From positions 1,002,501 through 1,066,500 of the forward strand of contig NZ_CP032485.1 in the NCBI RefSeq assembly GCF_006542335.1: a DNA stretch of 64,000 nt. Reading direction: 5' to 3'. The position numbers and the translations under genes were made by a program. The notes under the pieces are model-generated. The model was not told the DNA's origin and did no database searches. It worked only from the letters and a program-made list of their open reading frames with translations. This document shows, piece by piece, positions 1 to 8,911 of the stretch. The first letter of the stretch is position 1, and every line of letters begins with the position of its first letter. This DNA is from Neokomagataea tanensis. GTDB taxonomy: Bacteria; Pseudomonadota; Alphaproteobacteria; Acetobacterales; Acetobacteraceae.

Positions 1-521
1 GCATCCCCATACGCAAAGTCTGTCCGCCCGACCGTTTGGCGAAAAAGAGTATCCCCAACAAAAGCGCAGCCTTCAGCAGTATTTACAAAAACAATATGGC
101 CAGGCGTATGACCAGGCACGTGCCTAACTTCGAATGTCTCACCTAAAAAAGTGAGCCTATTCCCCGCCTCAAGATATTTGTCGGGCTCAACATTGCGCAT
201 CCCCTGCAATCCAAACGCTGCCGCCTGATCACAAATCGTGCCCAGCAAAAATGCATCTCGTATGTCTGGCCCCAAAATGGGCACTGCTTCACCTTGTCGG
301 GCAGTCAGTGCTTCCTTCAGCTCATCCGCACCACCTGCATGGTCTAAATGCCCATGTGTCAAGAGTATGGCTTCAACGTGCATCCCACCCAGAGTAGACA
401 CGATATCACCTACGTCTCCTCCCGGATCAATTACAACAGCACGCCCGCTGTCAGCAGAAACGACCATACAGTTTTGCCGAAAAGGCGTAACAGGAACTCT
501 TTGATATTTCAGCCTACCCAT
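1..521 (-). CDS. MBL-fold hydrolase, glyoxalase II-like (partial)
   Basis: Metallo-beta-lactamase-fold hydrolase of the GloC/YcbL group (hydroxyacylglutathione hydrolase-like, cytoplasmic, Zn-dependent). The reading frame is open on the minus strand from an ATG at 519-521 to the window edge, so the C-terminus is missing. It shows the metal-binding THGHLDHAGG motif, a downstream VPGHTPGH histidine and the GDTLFRQTVGR segment typical of this group. It is divergent from the RidA gene. Family assignment is firm; the substrate is inferred. Confidence 0.9.
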   Translation of the reverse strand, partial: MGRLKYQRVPVTPFRQNCMVVSADSGRAVVIDPGGDVGDIVSTLGGMHVEAILLTHGHLDHAGGADELKEALTARQGEAVPILGPDIRDAFLLGTICDQAAAFGLQGMRNVEPDKYLEAGNRLTFLGETFEVRHVPGHTPGHIVFVNTAEGCAFVGDTLFRQTVGRTDFAYGD

Positions 522-675
522 CCTGAGACTCCTCTCCGAACCATTATCCCACGTCAAAACATACAGCACCGCTCAAAGCGCAGGATGCAGAGCCCTATAA
601 CACAAAGTACGATTGACCACTTATACCCAGATGATCATTGTGCATGGTCCTCTCATAATCATATGGAGTCCTACC

Positions 676-1026
676 ATGAGCCGCATTCTTCGCACTGAAC
701 CCAACCCCGTCATGTCTAAAGCCGTCGAGTACCATGGCTTCATTTTCACACAAGGCGTTGTAGCCCGTGATTTATCTTTGGATGTCACAGCGCAGACAAA
801 AGATATTTTCGAGCAAATCGATGCCCTTCTAGAAACACACGGCACAGACAACACCCGTATTCTCCAAGCGCAAATCTGGCTGAAAGACATCGCTGACCGC
901 GATGCGTTCAACACTTTGTGGACAGCTTGGGTACCTGAAGGACAAGCCCCAGCACGCGCATGCGTTCAAGCCGTACTCGCAGATCCGCGTATGCTTGTCG
1001 AAGTGATGCTCATCACAACGAAATAA
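676..1026 (+). CDS. RidA/YjgF-family protein
   Basis: Protein of 116 residues of the RidA (YjgF/YER057c/UK114) family, small trimeric enamine/imine deaminases that clear reactive intermediates from PLP enzymes. The C-terminal half carries the family signature: an arginine in PARACVQAVL and the glutamate in LVEVMLI, which form the active-site pair in active members. The ATG at 676 was chosen because GGAGT lies just upstream and family homology begins there; an earlier in-frame ATG (613) would add 21 unrelated residues. Divergent from the MBL hydrolase. Confidence 0.9.
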   Translation: MSRILRTEPNPVMSKAVEYHGFIFTQGVVARDLSLDVTAQTKDIFEQIDALLETHGTDNTRILQAQIWLKDIADRDAFNTLWTAWVPEGQAPARACVQAVLADPRMLVEVMLITTK

Positions 1027-1063
1027 GTCATTTTTTGCCCCTGACAATTAAGGCACAAAAAAG

Positions 1064-1118
1064 GCGCAAACGCTAATTTTGAGGTTTTTTGTAAAACAAC
1101 AAAAATTTAGCGTTGCGC
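1064..1118 (+). other. Imperfect long hairpin in ridA-CHAP spacer
   Basis: The arm at 1064-1076 (GCGCAAACGCTAA) pairs with 1107-1118 (TTAGCGTTGCGC) with one bulged A, and an inner T-rich/A-rich pair closes further. It could be a ridA terminator or a leader element for the CHAP gene; there is no clean U tract after it. Confidence 0.4.
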
Positions 1119-1208
1119 TTTGCATTATTCACTTGCCAGGGTTGCAAACAGATTGTTACCTGCCTGTCACTGAAACAACACACGCAACCAAACTAGGACG
1201 ACGAATCC

Positions 1209-1874
1209 GTGCCGACGATGCTACGCCGCCCCAAGACCCTGCTTTCAGCGTTCGTGTTTGCTGCATTAGCAGTGTTTTCCGGCCAAGCTTCGGCACACGC
1301 TACTCATCACCACTCTGCCAGCCACCATCATGGTCATTCCCATGCTAAACGCTTGGCTTTTGCTCATTACCGTGGTGGTAGTCACGTCCTACAATGCGTT
1401 GCCTTCGCCAAAACAGCCTCTGAAGTTCAGTTACACGGCAATGCGCGCGACTGGTGGTATAACGCTGCTGGACGTTACGCACGCGGCCATGCCCCATCAG
1501 CGGGTTCTGTGCTGAACTTCCGCGGAATCCGCCGCATGCCTCTCGGCCATGTTGCGGTCGTTCGTGAAATTGCAAACAGCCGTACAATTTTCATCGACCA
1601 ATCACATTGGGCCGCAAACGGAATCGCTCGACACGTTCGCGTGGTTGACGTCTCACCGCGTAATGACTGGAGCGCGGTACGCGTTGCGCTCAACGGCAAC
1701 CAAGGCCGCCTAGGCAGCATCTATCCGACATACGGCTTTATCTACCCACACGCAGCACCAGACGAAGTTCCAATGCTCGCGCACGAAACACACGCCGCAC
1801 CGCACGGCTCGGAAGTCGCCTCCGCACCGAGCGACTCCATCGATACAGACGCTCCGAACCGCTCTGTTCGCTGA
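1209..1874 (+). CDS. Secreted CHAP-domain protein, His-rich N-terminus
   Basis: Exported protein of 221 residues. The N-terminus is a classical signal peptide (RRPK then a hydrophobic stretch ending in ASA). A histidine-rich segment (HATHHHSASHHHGHSH) follows, then a CHAP-like cysteine/histidine amidohydrolase-peptidase domain. Visible catalytic candidates are the Cys in SHVLQCVAFAK and the His in PLGHVAVV. Such domains usually cleave peptidoglycan peptides, which suggests cell-wall remodelling in the periplasm. The GTG at 1209 has AGGACGA upstream at good spacing; an ATG at 1218 is the alternative. The C-terminal tail is low-complexity (Ala/Ser/Asp). Confidence 0.85.
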   Translation: MPTMLRRPKTLLSAFVFAALAVFSGQASAHATHHHSASHHHGHSHAKRLAFAHYRGGSHVLQCVAFAKTASEVQLHGNARDWWYNAAGRYARGHAPSAGSVLNFRGIRRMPLGHVAVVREIANSRTIFIDQSHWAANGIARHVRVVDVSPRNDWSAVRVALNGNQGRLGSIYPTYGFIYPHAAPDEVPMLAHETHAAPHGSEVASAPSDSIDTDAPNRSVR

Positions 1875-1911
1875 AGCGGCTCGACACAATCTTTCTCGAT
1901 TTAACGCAAAC

Positions 1912-1949
1912 AAGCCGCTCTGTCAGTTCAGACAGGGCGGCTTGTTTTA
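1912..1949. terminator. Bidirectional terminator, CHAP gene / rlmH
   Basis: Near-perfect 13-bp stem, AAGCCGCTCTGTC (1912-1924) with GACAGGGCGGCTT (1931-1943), and T-rich flanks on both sides. The rlmH stop codon (1928-1930) sits in the loop, so the hairpin also encodes the last residues of RlmH. It serves two convergent genes. Confidence 0.8.
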
Positions 1950-2386
1950 TGATACGGGTGATTGGTTGCTATCGCCTGAGCCCGAAAAACCTGCTCAGCA
2001 AGCATGATGCGCACAAGCATGTGTGGCCATGTCATGGCCCCAAAGGACATTACGGCATCGGCCCTTTCAAGCACGCTGCGTTCTAGCCCTTCAGCCCCAC
2101 CTATAACAAAATGGATCGGCCTTCCGCTTTCCTGCCAAGACGTTAGTGCCTTTGAAAAAGACGGGCTATCAAACAAACGCCCTCCTTCATCAAGCACCAC
2201 AACAAAAGCATTGTCAGGGCAGGCTGCAAGCAGCAGTTCAGCTTCCCGGCGCTTTTGCTCAATAACCGAACCGCGCGCCGCAGGCACCTCCTGTACTAAC
2301 AGCGCAGGCCGAAGCCGGGCCGCATAACGCTCAAACAGCGCAAGCTCAGGCCCAGCTTTTAACTTACCAACCGCAACGAGCTTCAT
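1928..2386 (-). CDS. rlmH: 23S rRNA pseudouridine-1915 N3-methyltransferase
   Basis: RlmH (SPOUT family) of 152 residues, the usual length. It methylates pseudouridine 1915 in helix 69 of 23S rRNA on assembled ribosomes, using SAM. The SPOUT knot is visible: [10 protein letters not shown] glycine-rich SAM loop, [20 protein letters not shown], and the C-terminal HPYHK. It is the last gene of a minus-strand run azoR-ychF-proA-nadD-rsfS-rlmH, one base after rsfS, so co-translation with rsfS is likely. Confidence 0.96.
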   Translation of the reverse strand: MKLVAVGKLKAGPELALFERYAARLRPALLVQEVPAARGSVIEQKRREAELLLAACPDNAFVVVLDEGGRLFDSPSFSKALTSWQESGRPIHFVIGGAEGLERSVLERADAVMSFGAMTWPHMLVRIMLAEQVFRAQAIATNHPYHKTSRPV

Positions 2387-2387
2387 T

Positions 2388-2921
2388 TTAGGAAGCCTCG
2401 CCGTCCTTTCCTACGGGAAGCTCTGCTTCAACCGCATCAAGATCAGAGCCCCACATTTTTTCAAGGCCATACATTTCCCGGCTTTCGGGCTTAAACAAAT
2501 GAACAACGACGTAGCCTGCATCAAGCAGAACCCAGTCGCTTCCATTCGCACCCTCAACCAGAATACGCTTGAAGCCAATTTCTGCCAGCTTCTTGTCGAT
2601 GTGATGCGCCATTGCGGCGATCTGACGATCAACAAAACCTGTCGCAATAACCATGCGATCTGCGAAGTTCGCACGACCCGTTAAATCGATGGTGACAATA
2701 TCTTCTGCCTTATCTTCTTCTAGGCTTTCGATAATGACCCCAAGCATCTTCGTTAGTGTGTCAGGCTCGACTGCCTCAACACGCTGAGCGTTTTTTTGCG
2801 GACCTGCCGCGACAGCTTTTTTGCGGGCTGTTGAAGCTTTCTTCGGTGCAGCTCCGTTCAGGTCGGTATCGTGTTCAGATGACGTTGTGATAACTTTTAC
2901 TCCTCGTCCGGATCCGGGCAT
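2388..2921 (-). CDS. rsfS: Ribosome silencing factor RsfS
   Basis: RsfS/Iojap family, 177 residues from this ATG. It binds ribosomal protein uL14 and blocks 30S-50S joining during starvation. The conserved core (about residues 55-165) contains [19 protein letters not shown] and [17 protein letters not shown]. The first ~50 residues are Lys/Ala-rich and poorly conserved. The ATG at 2921 overlaps the end of nadD by 25 bases with GGGCAGG upstream; a shorter protein cannot be excluded because a good purine tract (GAGGAG) lies 30 bases further in without a canonical start after it. Confidence 0.93.
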   Translation of the reverse strand: MPGSGRGVKVITTSSEHDTDLNGAAPKKASTARKKAVAAGPQKNAQRVEAVEPDTLTKMLGVIIESLEEDKAEDIVTIDLTGRANFADRMVIATGFVDRQIAAMAHHIDKKLAEIGFKRILVEGANGSDWVLLDAGYVVVHLFKPESREMYGLEKMWGSDLDAVEAELPVGKDGEAS

Positions 2922-3478
2922 ACCTGCCCGGATTCACGTAATGCTGTAGCTGATATATCGTTCTGCGGCGCAGAAAGGAACGACCAACCGCACGCATCTG
3001 GCTGAGATAGCAATTTTGCCTGCCGAAAAGGCTTACGTTTATGCCGCAAAACCGACGCGGCTGGCCCATGTAAGGCTGAACCAAAACTTCCAGGCCGTGG
3101 CACAACTGCAACGGGAATTCGCTCTGCCAAACGACGCCAATCCCGCCAACGGTGAAATTGGGCCAATCCGTCCGCCCCCATGATCCATACAAAAGAAACA
3201 TGAGGAAAACGGCGCTGCAGCTCCACCACTGTTTTGTAAGTGTATCTCTGGCCTAACCTGGATTCGATATCCGTAACACGTATCCGCCGTCCGTCAGCCA
3301 AACGCCGCGCAGATGCCAAACGCGCCGAAAAAGACGCCATTCCGTCGCGTGGCTTCAACGGATTACCGGGTGAAACCATTAGCCAGACCTGATCCAGCCC
3401 CAAGGCCTTCAAAGCGCATTTGGCAACCTCGATATGGCCATAATGCGCCGGATTGAATGAGCCTCCCAAAAGGCCCAC
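2897..3478 (-). CDS. nadD: Nicotinate-nucleotide adenylyltransferase
   Basis: NadD, 193 residues, converts nicotinate mononucleotide and ATP to deamido-NAD in NAD synthesis. The nucleotidyltransferase motif GGSFNPAHYGH is at residues 5-15 and the ISATALR segment corresponds to the second ATP-binding ISSTxxR motif. A GTG start at 3478 fits the N-terminus of the family. It follows proA by 38 bases and overlaps rsfS, an arrangement common in bacteria. Confidence 0.95.
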   Translation of the reverse strand: MGLLGGSFNPAHYGHIEVAKCALKALGLDQVWLMVSPGNPLKPRDGMASFSARLASARRLADGRRIRVTDIESRLGQRYTYKTVVELQRRFPHVSFVWIMGADGLAQFHRWRDWRRLAERIPVAVVPRPGSFGSALHGPAASVLRHKRKPFRQAKLLSQPDACGWSFLSAPQNDISATALRESGQVCPDPDEE

Positions 3479-3516
3479 TTTGACCCGGCGACCATCACCA
3501 TATTTTGGGAGCCCGC

Positions 3517-4784
3517 TCAGCCGCGCACCTGTCCGTTACCGCGCACTTCGTACCGGTAGCACGTCAATTGCTCCAAACCGACAGGGCCTCGGGCGTGCAT
3601 ACGCCCCGTGGCAATGCCAATTTCCGCACCAAAGCCAAACTCACCACCATCACAAAACTGCGTGGAGGCATTCCACATCACCACAGCGCTTTCCGTTCCG
3701 TTCAGAAATGTCTCTGCGGCATTGGCATCTTCAGTAATGATAGCCTCAGTGTGGCTGCTGCCGTGGCGCGCTATGTGCTCTAGGGCAGACTCCACACCAT
3801 CAACAACAGCAACGGACAGAACCGAATCCAGCCATTCAGTATGGAAATCATCTGCTGTAGCTTTAGGCAACGATGGTACGATGGATCGTGCACGATCATC
3901 CGCCCGGAACGAACACCCCTTGGCTGTCAGATCCTGAACCAAAAGCGGCAAAATCTCTGGAGCAATCGCTGCATCGATCAGAACCGTCTCAGTCGCACCG
4001 CAAACACCTGTGCGCCTCAACTTGGCATCCAGAAGCACCTTCCGCGCCATCGCGAAATCCGCACCCGCGTGAATGTAAGTGTGACAAAGCCCCTCGGCAT
4101 GAGCAAGCACAGGTACGCGAGCCTCACGCTGAACACGTTCAACGAGAGATTTACCACCACGCGGAATAATCAAATCTACACTACCCGCCGCCTGCAAAAG
4201 CGCACCAACGAGTGCTCGATCTGCGCTTGGCATGATTTGCACACACGCCGAATCTAAACCCGCCTGCTGCAGTCCGTGTTCAATAGCTGTCTGAATGGCT
4301 CGTGCTGAGTGTAAGCTTTCGCCTCCCCTCGTAAGACAACGGCGTTGCCTGATTTTATGCACAATGCCGCAGCGTCCGCCCCAACATTTGGGCGGCTTTC
4401 ATAAATCATGCCGATCACGCCAATGGGGGCCGCGACACGCCGCATGTTAAGGCCATTTGGCTGCACCCACTCGTGCAGAACTCGCCCCACAGGGTCCGGC
4501 AGCTTGGCCACGTCCTCCAGCCCAGTCGCCATGGCATCCACACGCTCAGCCGTCAGCGTCAAACGATCCCGAAATGCAGCATTTCTGTCAGCACTCAGTC
4601 CGGCCAAATCACGCTGGTTTGCCGCAACGATCTCTGCTGAATGCACTCGCAACGCCTGCGCCGCCGCCGTTAATGCACTATTGCGCACTTCGGTACTTGC
4701 ACGTGCCAAAGACCGGGCAGCACGACGCGCCCGGTCCGTCAGCTCCTGCAAAACAGCAGAAGCATCATTTTCAACGTCAGACAT
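3517..4784 (-). pseudogene. proA: Gamma-glutamyl phosphate reductase, frameshifted
   Basis: ProA catalyses the NADPH-dependent second step of proline synthesis from glutamate. The N-terminal part (from ATG 4784) ends in AALCIKSGNAVVLRG and then loses frame; the rest of the protein (GGESLHSARA... with the catalytic Cys in RRTGVCGATE) continues in another frame to 3517. Adding one base to the C4 tract at 4325-4328 (G4 on the coding strand) restores a 422-residue protein, the normal length. The start overlaps the ychF stop by 8 bases. Either a true pseudogene or, quite plausibly, a homopolymer sequencing error. Confidence 0.9.
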
Positions 4785-5871
4785 TGAAGCGGAACAGAAG
4801 GACATCACCATCCTCAACGACGTATTCTTTGCCTTCAATGCGGAGCTTGCCGTTTTCTTTCGCGCCTGCTTCACCCTTGAAGTTCACATAATCATTATAC
4901 GCGACTGTTTCACAGGCAATAAACCCACGCTCAAAATCGTTGTGGATCACAGCTGCCGCCTGCGGTGCACGCGTGCCTTCCGTGATGGTCCAAGCCCGCG
5001 CTTCCTTAGGTCCAACCGTGAAATATGTTTTCAGACCCAGTAGCTTGTAACCAGCCGCAATGACACGGTCCAAACCACTATCATGCAGCCCAAGCCCTTC
5101 AAGAAAGTCACCACGATCTTCGTGAGGTAATTGGCTAACCTCAGCCTCAATCGCTGCGGATACAATCACCATGGCCGCACCCTCGGCTTCAGCCCGCTTG
5201 CGCACCGATTCCGAATGCTTGTTGCCCTCTGACGCAGCAGATTCTTCGACATTACACACATAAAGAACAGGCTTCGTGGTCAGCAACTGTAAGCGCGCCG
5301 CCTCCTTTTCCTGTCCTTCCGGTACAGCGGTGCGCGCTGGGCGGCCGTCACGCAAAGCAACAATCAGTGGCTCCATCAGCTCAAGCTGAGCCTGAGCTTC
5401 ACGGTCATTACCGCGTGCACGCTTCTGCAAATTCGTCTGGCGCTTTTCCAAGCTCTCCAGATCTGCAAGCATCAGCTCTGTTTCAATGATTTCAGCATCG
5501 CGGACCGGATCAACACCACCTTCTACGTGCGTGATGTCATCATCTTCAAAACACCGCAAAACATGAATAATCGCGTCCACTTCGCGGATATTCGCCAGGA
5601 ATTGATTGCCCAACCCTTCGCCCCGTGAAGCGCCACGTACCAAACCAGCAATATCAACAAACTCAAGACTTGTCGGAATTGAACGCTGCGACCCACCGAT
5701 TTGCGTCAAAACATCTAACCGCTTGTCTGGCACGGCGACACGGCCTGTATTCGGCTCGATTGTACAAAATGGATAGTTCGCTGCTTGTGCCGCTGCCGTT
5801 TCGGTCAGAGCATTGAACAACGTAGACTTACCAACGTTAGGCAGACCAACAATGCCGCAATTGAAACCCAT
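4777..5871 (-). CDS. ychF: Redox-regulated ATPase YchF
   Basis: YchF (Ola1) P-loop protein of 364 residues, the usual length; an Obg-family member that prefers ATP to GTP and associates with ribosomes. The G1 loop GLPNVGKST is at residues 9-17, the G3 region is DIAGLVRGASRGEGLGNQF, and the altered G4 (NVEE instead of NKxD) is the family hallmark explaining ATP use. A C-terminal TGS domain (ARAWTITEGTRAPQAA...) ends in LLFRFNV. The end overlaps proA by 8 bases, suggesting translational coupling. Confidence 0.97.
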   Translation of the reverse strand: MGFNCGIVGLPNVGKSTLFNALTETAAAQAANYPFCTIEPNTGRVAVPDKRLDVLTQIGGSQRSIPTSLEFVDIAGLVRGASRGEGLGNQFLANIREVDAIIHVLRCFEDDDITHVEGGVDPVRDAEIIETELMLADLESLEKRQTNLQKRARGNDREAQAQLELMEPLIVALRDGRPARTAVPEGQEKEAARLQLLTTKPVLYVCNVEESAASEGNKHSESVRKRAEAEGAAMVIVSAAIEAEVSQLPHEDRGDFLEGLGLHDSGLDRVIAAGYKLLGLKTYFTVGPKEARAWTITEGTRAPQAAAVIHNDFERGFIACETVAYNDYVNFKGEAGAKENGKLRIEGKEYVVEDGDVLLFRFNV

Positions 5872-5964
5872 TTTATACTCCCGTTACGTCAACGCAGCTT
5901 AGGCTACGGCTATGCAAAATATAATCGTTGCCTTCTGTTCGCAGAAACCGACGTAACGGACAAC

Positions 5965-5988
5965 CATCGGGGCACAAAAACCCCGATG
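5965..5988. terminator. Hairpin after azoR, possible terminator
   Basis: Perfect 8-bp stem CATCGGGG (5965-5972) with CCCCGATG (5981-5988) lies about 20 bases after the azoR stop and upstream of ychF. There is no clear U tract on the minus strand, so termination may be partial. Confidence 0.45.
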
Positions 5989-6008
5989 ATCTTTAGAAAA
6001 AACGTCGA

Positions 6009-6614
6009 TTACAGCGCGGCAATCTTGTCTTTAGCAGCTGCAAGAATAGCATCACGATTAGCTCCGCCGTTCCGCGCAAGGCCTTCCGCTATGATCGCTG
6101 TTACTTCTTGGCCCAAAGAAGCAAACACCGCCTTAAGGTAGGATGTTTCGTGCTCGAAGGCAGCAGCAGGCGTATTCTCTTCGTAAATACCGCCACGCGT
6201 CGCGACGATCACGATTTTCTTTTGCCCGATCAATCCTTCAATGCCCGTAGGCACATAGCGGAATGTACGTCCCGCAATCATCAAGCGGTCAATCCATGAC
6301 TTCAACTGGGATGGAACACCGAAATTATACAAAGGAGCCGCGATGACAACGATGTCCGCTGCCTCAAATTCTGCCAATACTTCAGCGGATTGCACGTGCT
6401 CATCACGGCGCGGTGCATCTGCAGGAATATCTTTTCCGAACTGGGAAAATAACTCCATATCAAGATGCGGTAGCGGCTGTGCGACCAGATCACGATGTGT
6501 CACTTCCAAATTGGCCTCTTTAGCTCGGAAGTGCGCGACAACATCAGCCGTCAAAGCTCGGCCCGTTGAGTGATCGCCTAAAATACTGGAATCAATGTGC
6601 AAAAGTTTAGTCAT
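6009..6614 (-). CDS. azoR: FMN-dependent NADH-azoreductase
   Basis: AzoR family flavoprotein of 201 residues, reducing azo compounds and quinones with NADH via bound FMN. The flavodoxin-like fold shows LLHIDSSILGDHS (FMN phosphate loop), APLYNFGVPSQLKSWIDR and ATRGGIY motifs. The ATG at 6614 is at the expected N-terminus (MTKLLHIDSS). An inverted repeat 17 bases upstream suggests dedicated repression. Divergent from dapB. Confidence 0.95.
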   Translation of the reverse strand: MTKLLHIDSSILGDHSTGRALTADVVAHFRAKEANLEVTHRDLVAQPLPHLDMELFSQFGKDIPADAPRRDEHVQSAEVLAEFEAADIVVIAAPLYNFGVPSQLKSWIDRLMIAGRTFRYVPTGIEGLIGQKKIVIVATRGGIYEENTPAAAFEHETSYLKAVFASLGQEVTAIIAEGLARNGGANRDAILAAAKDKIAAL

Positions 6615-6630
6615 GACGATCTATGTCCAT

Positions 6631-6652
6631 AAGTTCGAATTTTACCGAACTT
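6631..6652. promoter_or_regulatory. Inverted repeat operator candidate upstream of azoR
   Basis: Perfect 7-bp inverted repeat AAGTTCG-N8-CGAACTT in the azoR-dapB intergenic region, 17 bases before the azoR start. The spacing and symmetry fit a dimeric winged-helix repressor (MarR/HxlR-like); the regulator is not identifiable here. Confidence 0.5.
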
Positions 6653-6762
6653 TAGATAACATACGCTTCAGCCCATTTTGCAAGTGATGAAAATTGGAAA
6701 AGAAAGAAGCCCGCTGACTCTTCCCTTGCGCTCTGCCACCTTTTTCCGCTCAAAATAATCTT

Positions 6763-7503
6763 ATGACAGATTTACGCATTGGCATCGCAGGCATCACTGG
6801 CCGCCTTGGCTCCCTCTGTGCAGAAGAGGCTGGAACTGCTCTTTCTGGGGGTACTTCCCGTCATCCGGTGCCGGAAAAAAATATTACATCCTCACCAGAC
6901 GAACTCGCCAAACGCTCAGATGTGATCATCGATGTAAGCAATGCAGCCACGATTGCAGAACATGCCAAATGCTTTAGTCAAAATAATTGCGCATGGGTCA
7001 TTGGCACAACAGGCCTCGACAACGCGGCGCAAGATGCCATCAAAGAAGCCTCAACCCGGATCCCAGTTCTTCAAGCAGCAAATTTTTCGCCTGCTCTTAC
7101 TGTTTTCCTTGATCTGGCACGTCAAATTAGTGCCGCTCTTCCCAGTTATGATGCTGAAATTGTAGAGACACACCACCGCCAAAAACTTGACGCACCTTCC
7201 GGCACAGCCCTCGCTATCGGAGAGGCCGTCGCACAAGGACGCGGATTGTCTTTAAAAGACGTAGCACGCACGGACCAAAATGGCCGCCGCCCGGACAATG
7301 CCATTGGCTTTGCATCTCTCCGTGGCGGGCAAGTTATTGGTGCGCATGATTTACTGCTCTTAGCTGCGGATGAAGAAATTACTTTGTCACATCGCGCGCT
7401 CGATCGTCGTGTTTTTGCACGAGGAGCACTGCACGCCGCACGCTGGTTAGCCACTAAAAAACCAGGCCTCTACAGCATGGCAGACACACTGAAAAACGAA
7501 TAA
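6763..7503 (+). CDS. dapB: 4-hydroxy-tetrahydrodipicolinate reductase
   Basis: DapB, 246 residues, reduces 4-hydroxy-tetrahydrodipicolinate in lysine/diaminopimelate synthesis using NAD(P)H. The Rossmann motif GIAGITGRLG is at the N-terminus, GTTG and the catalytic ETHHRQKLDAPSGTA segment are present, and the C-terminal dimerization domain is complete. It is shorter than the E. coli enzyme (273 residues), as in many Alphaproteobacteria. Followed by a weak hairpin and then the metK leader. Confidence 0.95.
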   Translation: MTDLRIGIAGITGRLGSLCAEEAGTALSGGTSRHPVPEKNITSSPDELAKRSDVIIDVSNAATIAEHAKCFSQNNCAWVIGTTGLDNAAQDAIKEASTRIPVLQAANFSPALTVFLDLARQISAALPSYDAEIVETHHRQKLDAPSGTALAIGEAVAQGRGLSLKDVARTDQNGRRPDNAIGFASLRGGQVIGAHDLLLLAADEEITLSHRALDRRVFARGALHAARWLATKKPGLYSMADTLKNE

Positions 7504-7522
7504 TTGATACAAAATACCGGCA

Positions 7523-7550
7523 AAGGCCCCTAGAGGGCCCTTGTCCTTAT
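7523..7550 (+). terminator. Weak terminator after dapB
   Basis: AAGGCCCCT (7523-7531) pairs with AGGGCCCTT (7534-7542) with one mismatch, followed by a loose T-rich run (GTCCTTATT). Modest stability. Confidence 0.4.
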
Positions 7551-7575
7551 TATCACAGCACAGAAAAAATACGTT

Positions 7576-7720
7576 CCTGCACACCGCAGGACTTGACCTA
7601 GCGACGCAATTCCGTCAAGTGGTCCCATTCCGAAATACCGTTACCACAAATCTCGGCTTGTTTAGCGCCGAAATGGATGGTGCGGCCCTTTTCACCACTC
7701 ATTCCCTGCGAGGTCCCTGA
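7576..7720 (+). promoter_or_regulatory. Structured 5' leader of metK
   Basis: The leader contains successive helices: CCTGC (7576-7580) with GCAGG (7586-7590); ACTTGAC (7591-7597) with GTCAAGT (7614-7620); and TCGGC (7653-7657) with GCCGA (7667-7671) enclosed by CATT/AATG (7626-7629, 7672-7675). CCGCA (7584-7588) could alternatively close the whole element with TGCGG (7681-7685). Its location before SAM synthetase suggests SAM-responsive control, but it does not match the SAM-I or SAM-II consensus that I can recall. Confidence 0.45.
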
Positions 7721-8905
7721 GTGCGCAATTACGGCGATTTCCTCTTTACATCTGAGTCCGTTTCCGAAGGTCACCCTGATAAGGTTGCTGACCGCATTTC
7801 GGATACCGTTCTGGATGCTTATCTTGAAGCAGACCCAGAAGCACGCGTTGCTTGCGAAACCATGGTTACTACCAACCGCGTTGTGCTGGCTGGTGAAGTG
7901 CGCGGCCCGAAATCTGTCGAGGACACGCTGATCGATCGCGCACGCGAAGCCATTAAAGACATTGGCTACGATCAGGAAGGCTTCTCTTGGAAGCACGCTG
8001 ACATCACGTCCTACCTGCATGCTCAGTCCGCTGACATCGCCCAAGGCGTAGACAGCGCCGACAACAAAGACGAAGGTGCCGGCGACCAAGGCATTATGTT
8101 CGGCTTCGCAACACGCGAAACAGAACAGCTCATGCCAGCGCCCCTGTTCTACGCACAGACTATTCTGGAGCGCGTCCGTGACTACCGCAAAAACGGTGAC
8201 GCACGTGGCGTAGGCCTTCTGCCGGACGCTAAGAGCCAGGTCACACTGCGCTACGTCGATGGTAAGCCCGTCGGTGCAACCTCCGTCGTAATCTCGACAC
8301 AGCACGTCGAAGGCATGAGCCAACACACCATCCGCGAAACACTACGCGATGTCGTGCGTGAAGTTCTGCCAGAAGGCTGGATGTGCCCGGAAGACGAATT
8401 CTACGTAAACCCAACAGGCAACTTCGTCATCGGCGGCCCCGATGGTGATGCTGGTCTGACAGGCCGTAAAATTATTGTGGACACATATGGCGGTGCAGCT
8501 CCGCACGGTGGCGGCGCGTTCTCCGGCAAAGATCCAACGAAGGTCGACCGCTCTGCAGCCTACGCAGCGCGTTACCTTGCTAAGAACGTTGTCGCTGCGA
8601 ACCTAGCAGATCGCTGCACAATCCAGCTCAGCTACGCAATTGGTGTTTCAAAGCCACTTTCTGTGTATGTTGATCTCGACAATACCGGCAAAGACATTGA
8701 CGAAGCACGCCTCGGCGCCATCCTCAATGAACTGGTTGACCTGTCGCCACGCGGTATCCGTAAACACCTACGCCTGAACCGTCCAATCTACACGCCAACA
8801 TCAGCTTATGGCCACTTCGGCCGTACACCTGACGCAGCACTGGACAACTTCACGTGGGAACAGGCTGATCTCGTCGACGCACTGCGCAACGCTTTCAATC
8901 GGTAA
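7721..8905 (+). CDS. metK: S-adenosylmethionine synthetase
   Basis: MetK, 394 residues, makes SAM from methionine and ATP. The ATP/methionine motifs are visible: [12 protein letters not shown] (about residues 10-21), [12 protein letters not shown], and the P-loop-like [16 protein letters not shown]. The start is GTG 7721 with GAGGT upstream. The 217-base spacer from dapB carries a structured leader. trmB begins almost immediately after, so the two are probably co-transcribed. Confidence 0.96.
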   Translation: MRNYGDFLFTSESVSEGHPDKVADRISDTVLDAYLEADPEARVACETMVTTNRVVLAGEVRGPKSVEDTLIDRAREAIKDIGYDQEGFSWKHADITSYLHAQSADIAQGVDSADNKDEGAGDQGIMFGFATRETEQLMPAPLFYAQTILERVRDYRKNGDARGVGLLPDAKSQVTLRYVDGKPVGATSVVISTQHVEGMSQHTIRETLRDVVREVLPEGWMCPEDEFYVNPTGNFVIGGPDGDAGLTGRKIIVDTYGGAAPHGGGAFSGKDPTKVDRSAAYAARYLAKNVVAANLADRCTIQLSYAIGVSKPLSVYVDLDNTGKDIDEARLGAILNELVDLSPRGIRKHLRLNRPIYTPTSAYGHFGRTPDAALDNFTWEQADLVDALRNAFNR

Positions 8906-8911
8906 TTCCCC

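Noticed and set aside
1079-1348. 89-residue ORF overlapping the CHAP gene start
   Set aside because: Out of frame with the signal-peptide gene, without its own ribosome-binding site or domain.
4254-4874. proA start at 4874 inside ychF
   Set aside because: The first 30 residues from this start are ychF-overlapping and unconserved; ATG 4784 with the normal ProA N-terminus is used.
7560-7720. SAM-II riboswitch call for the metK leader
   Set aside because: Words such as GCTAAA and GATTTG occur only on the opposite strand and in the wrong order, so the SAM-II consensus is not met.
7598-8326. 242-residue minus-strand ORF opposite metK
   Set aside because: It lies wholly antisense to the well-supported metK gene and its leader, and has no recognisable family; a shadow frame.
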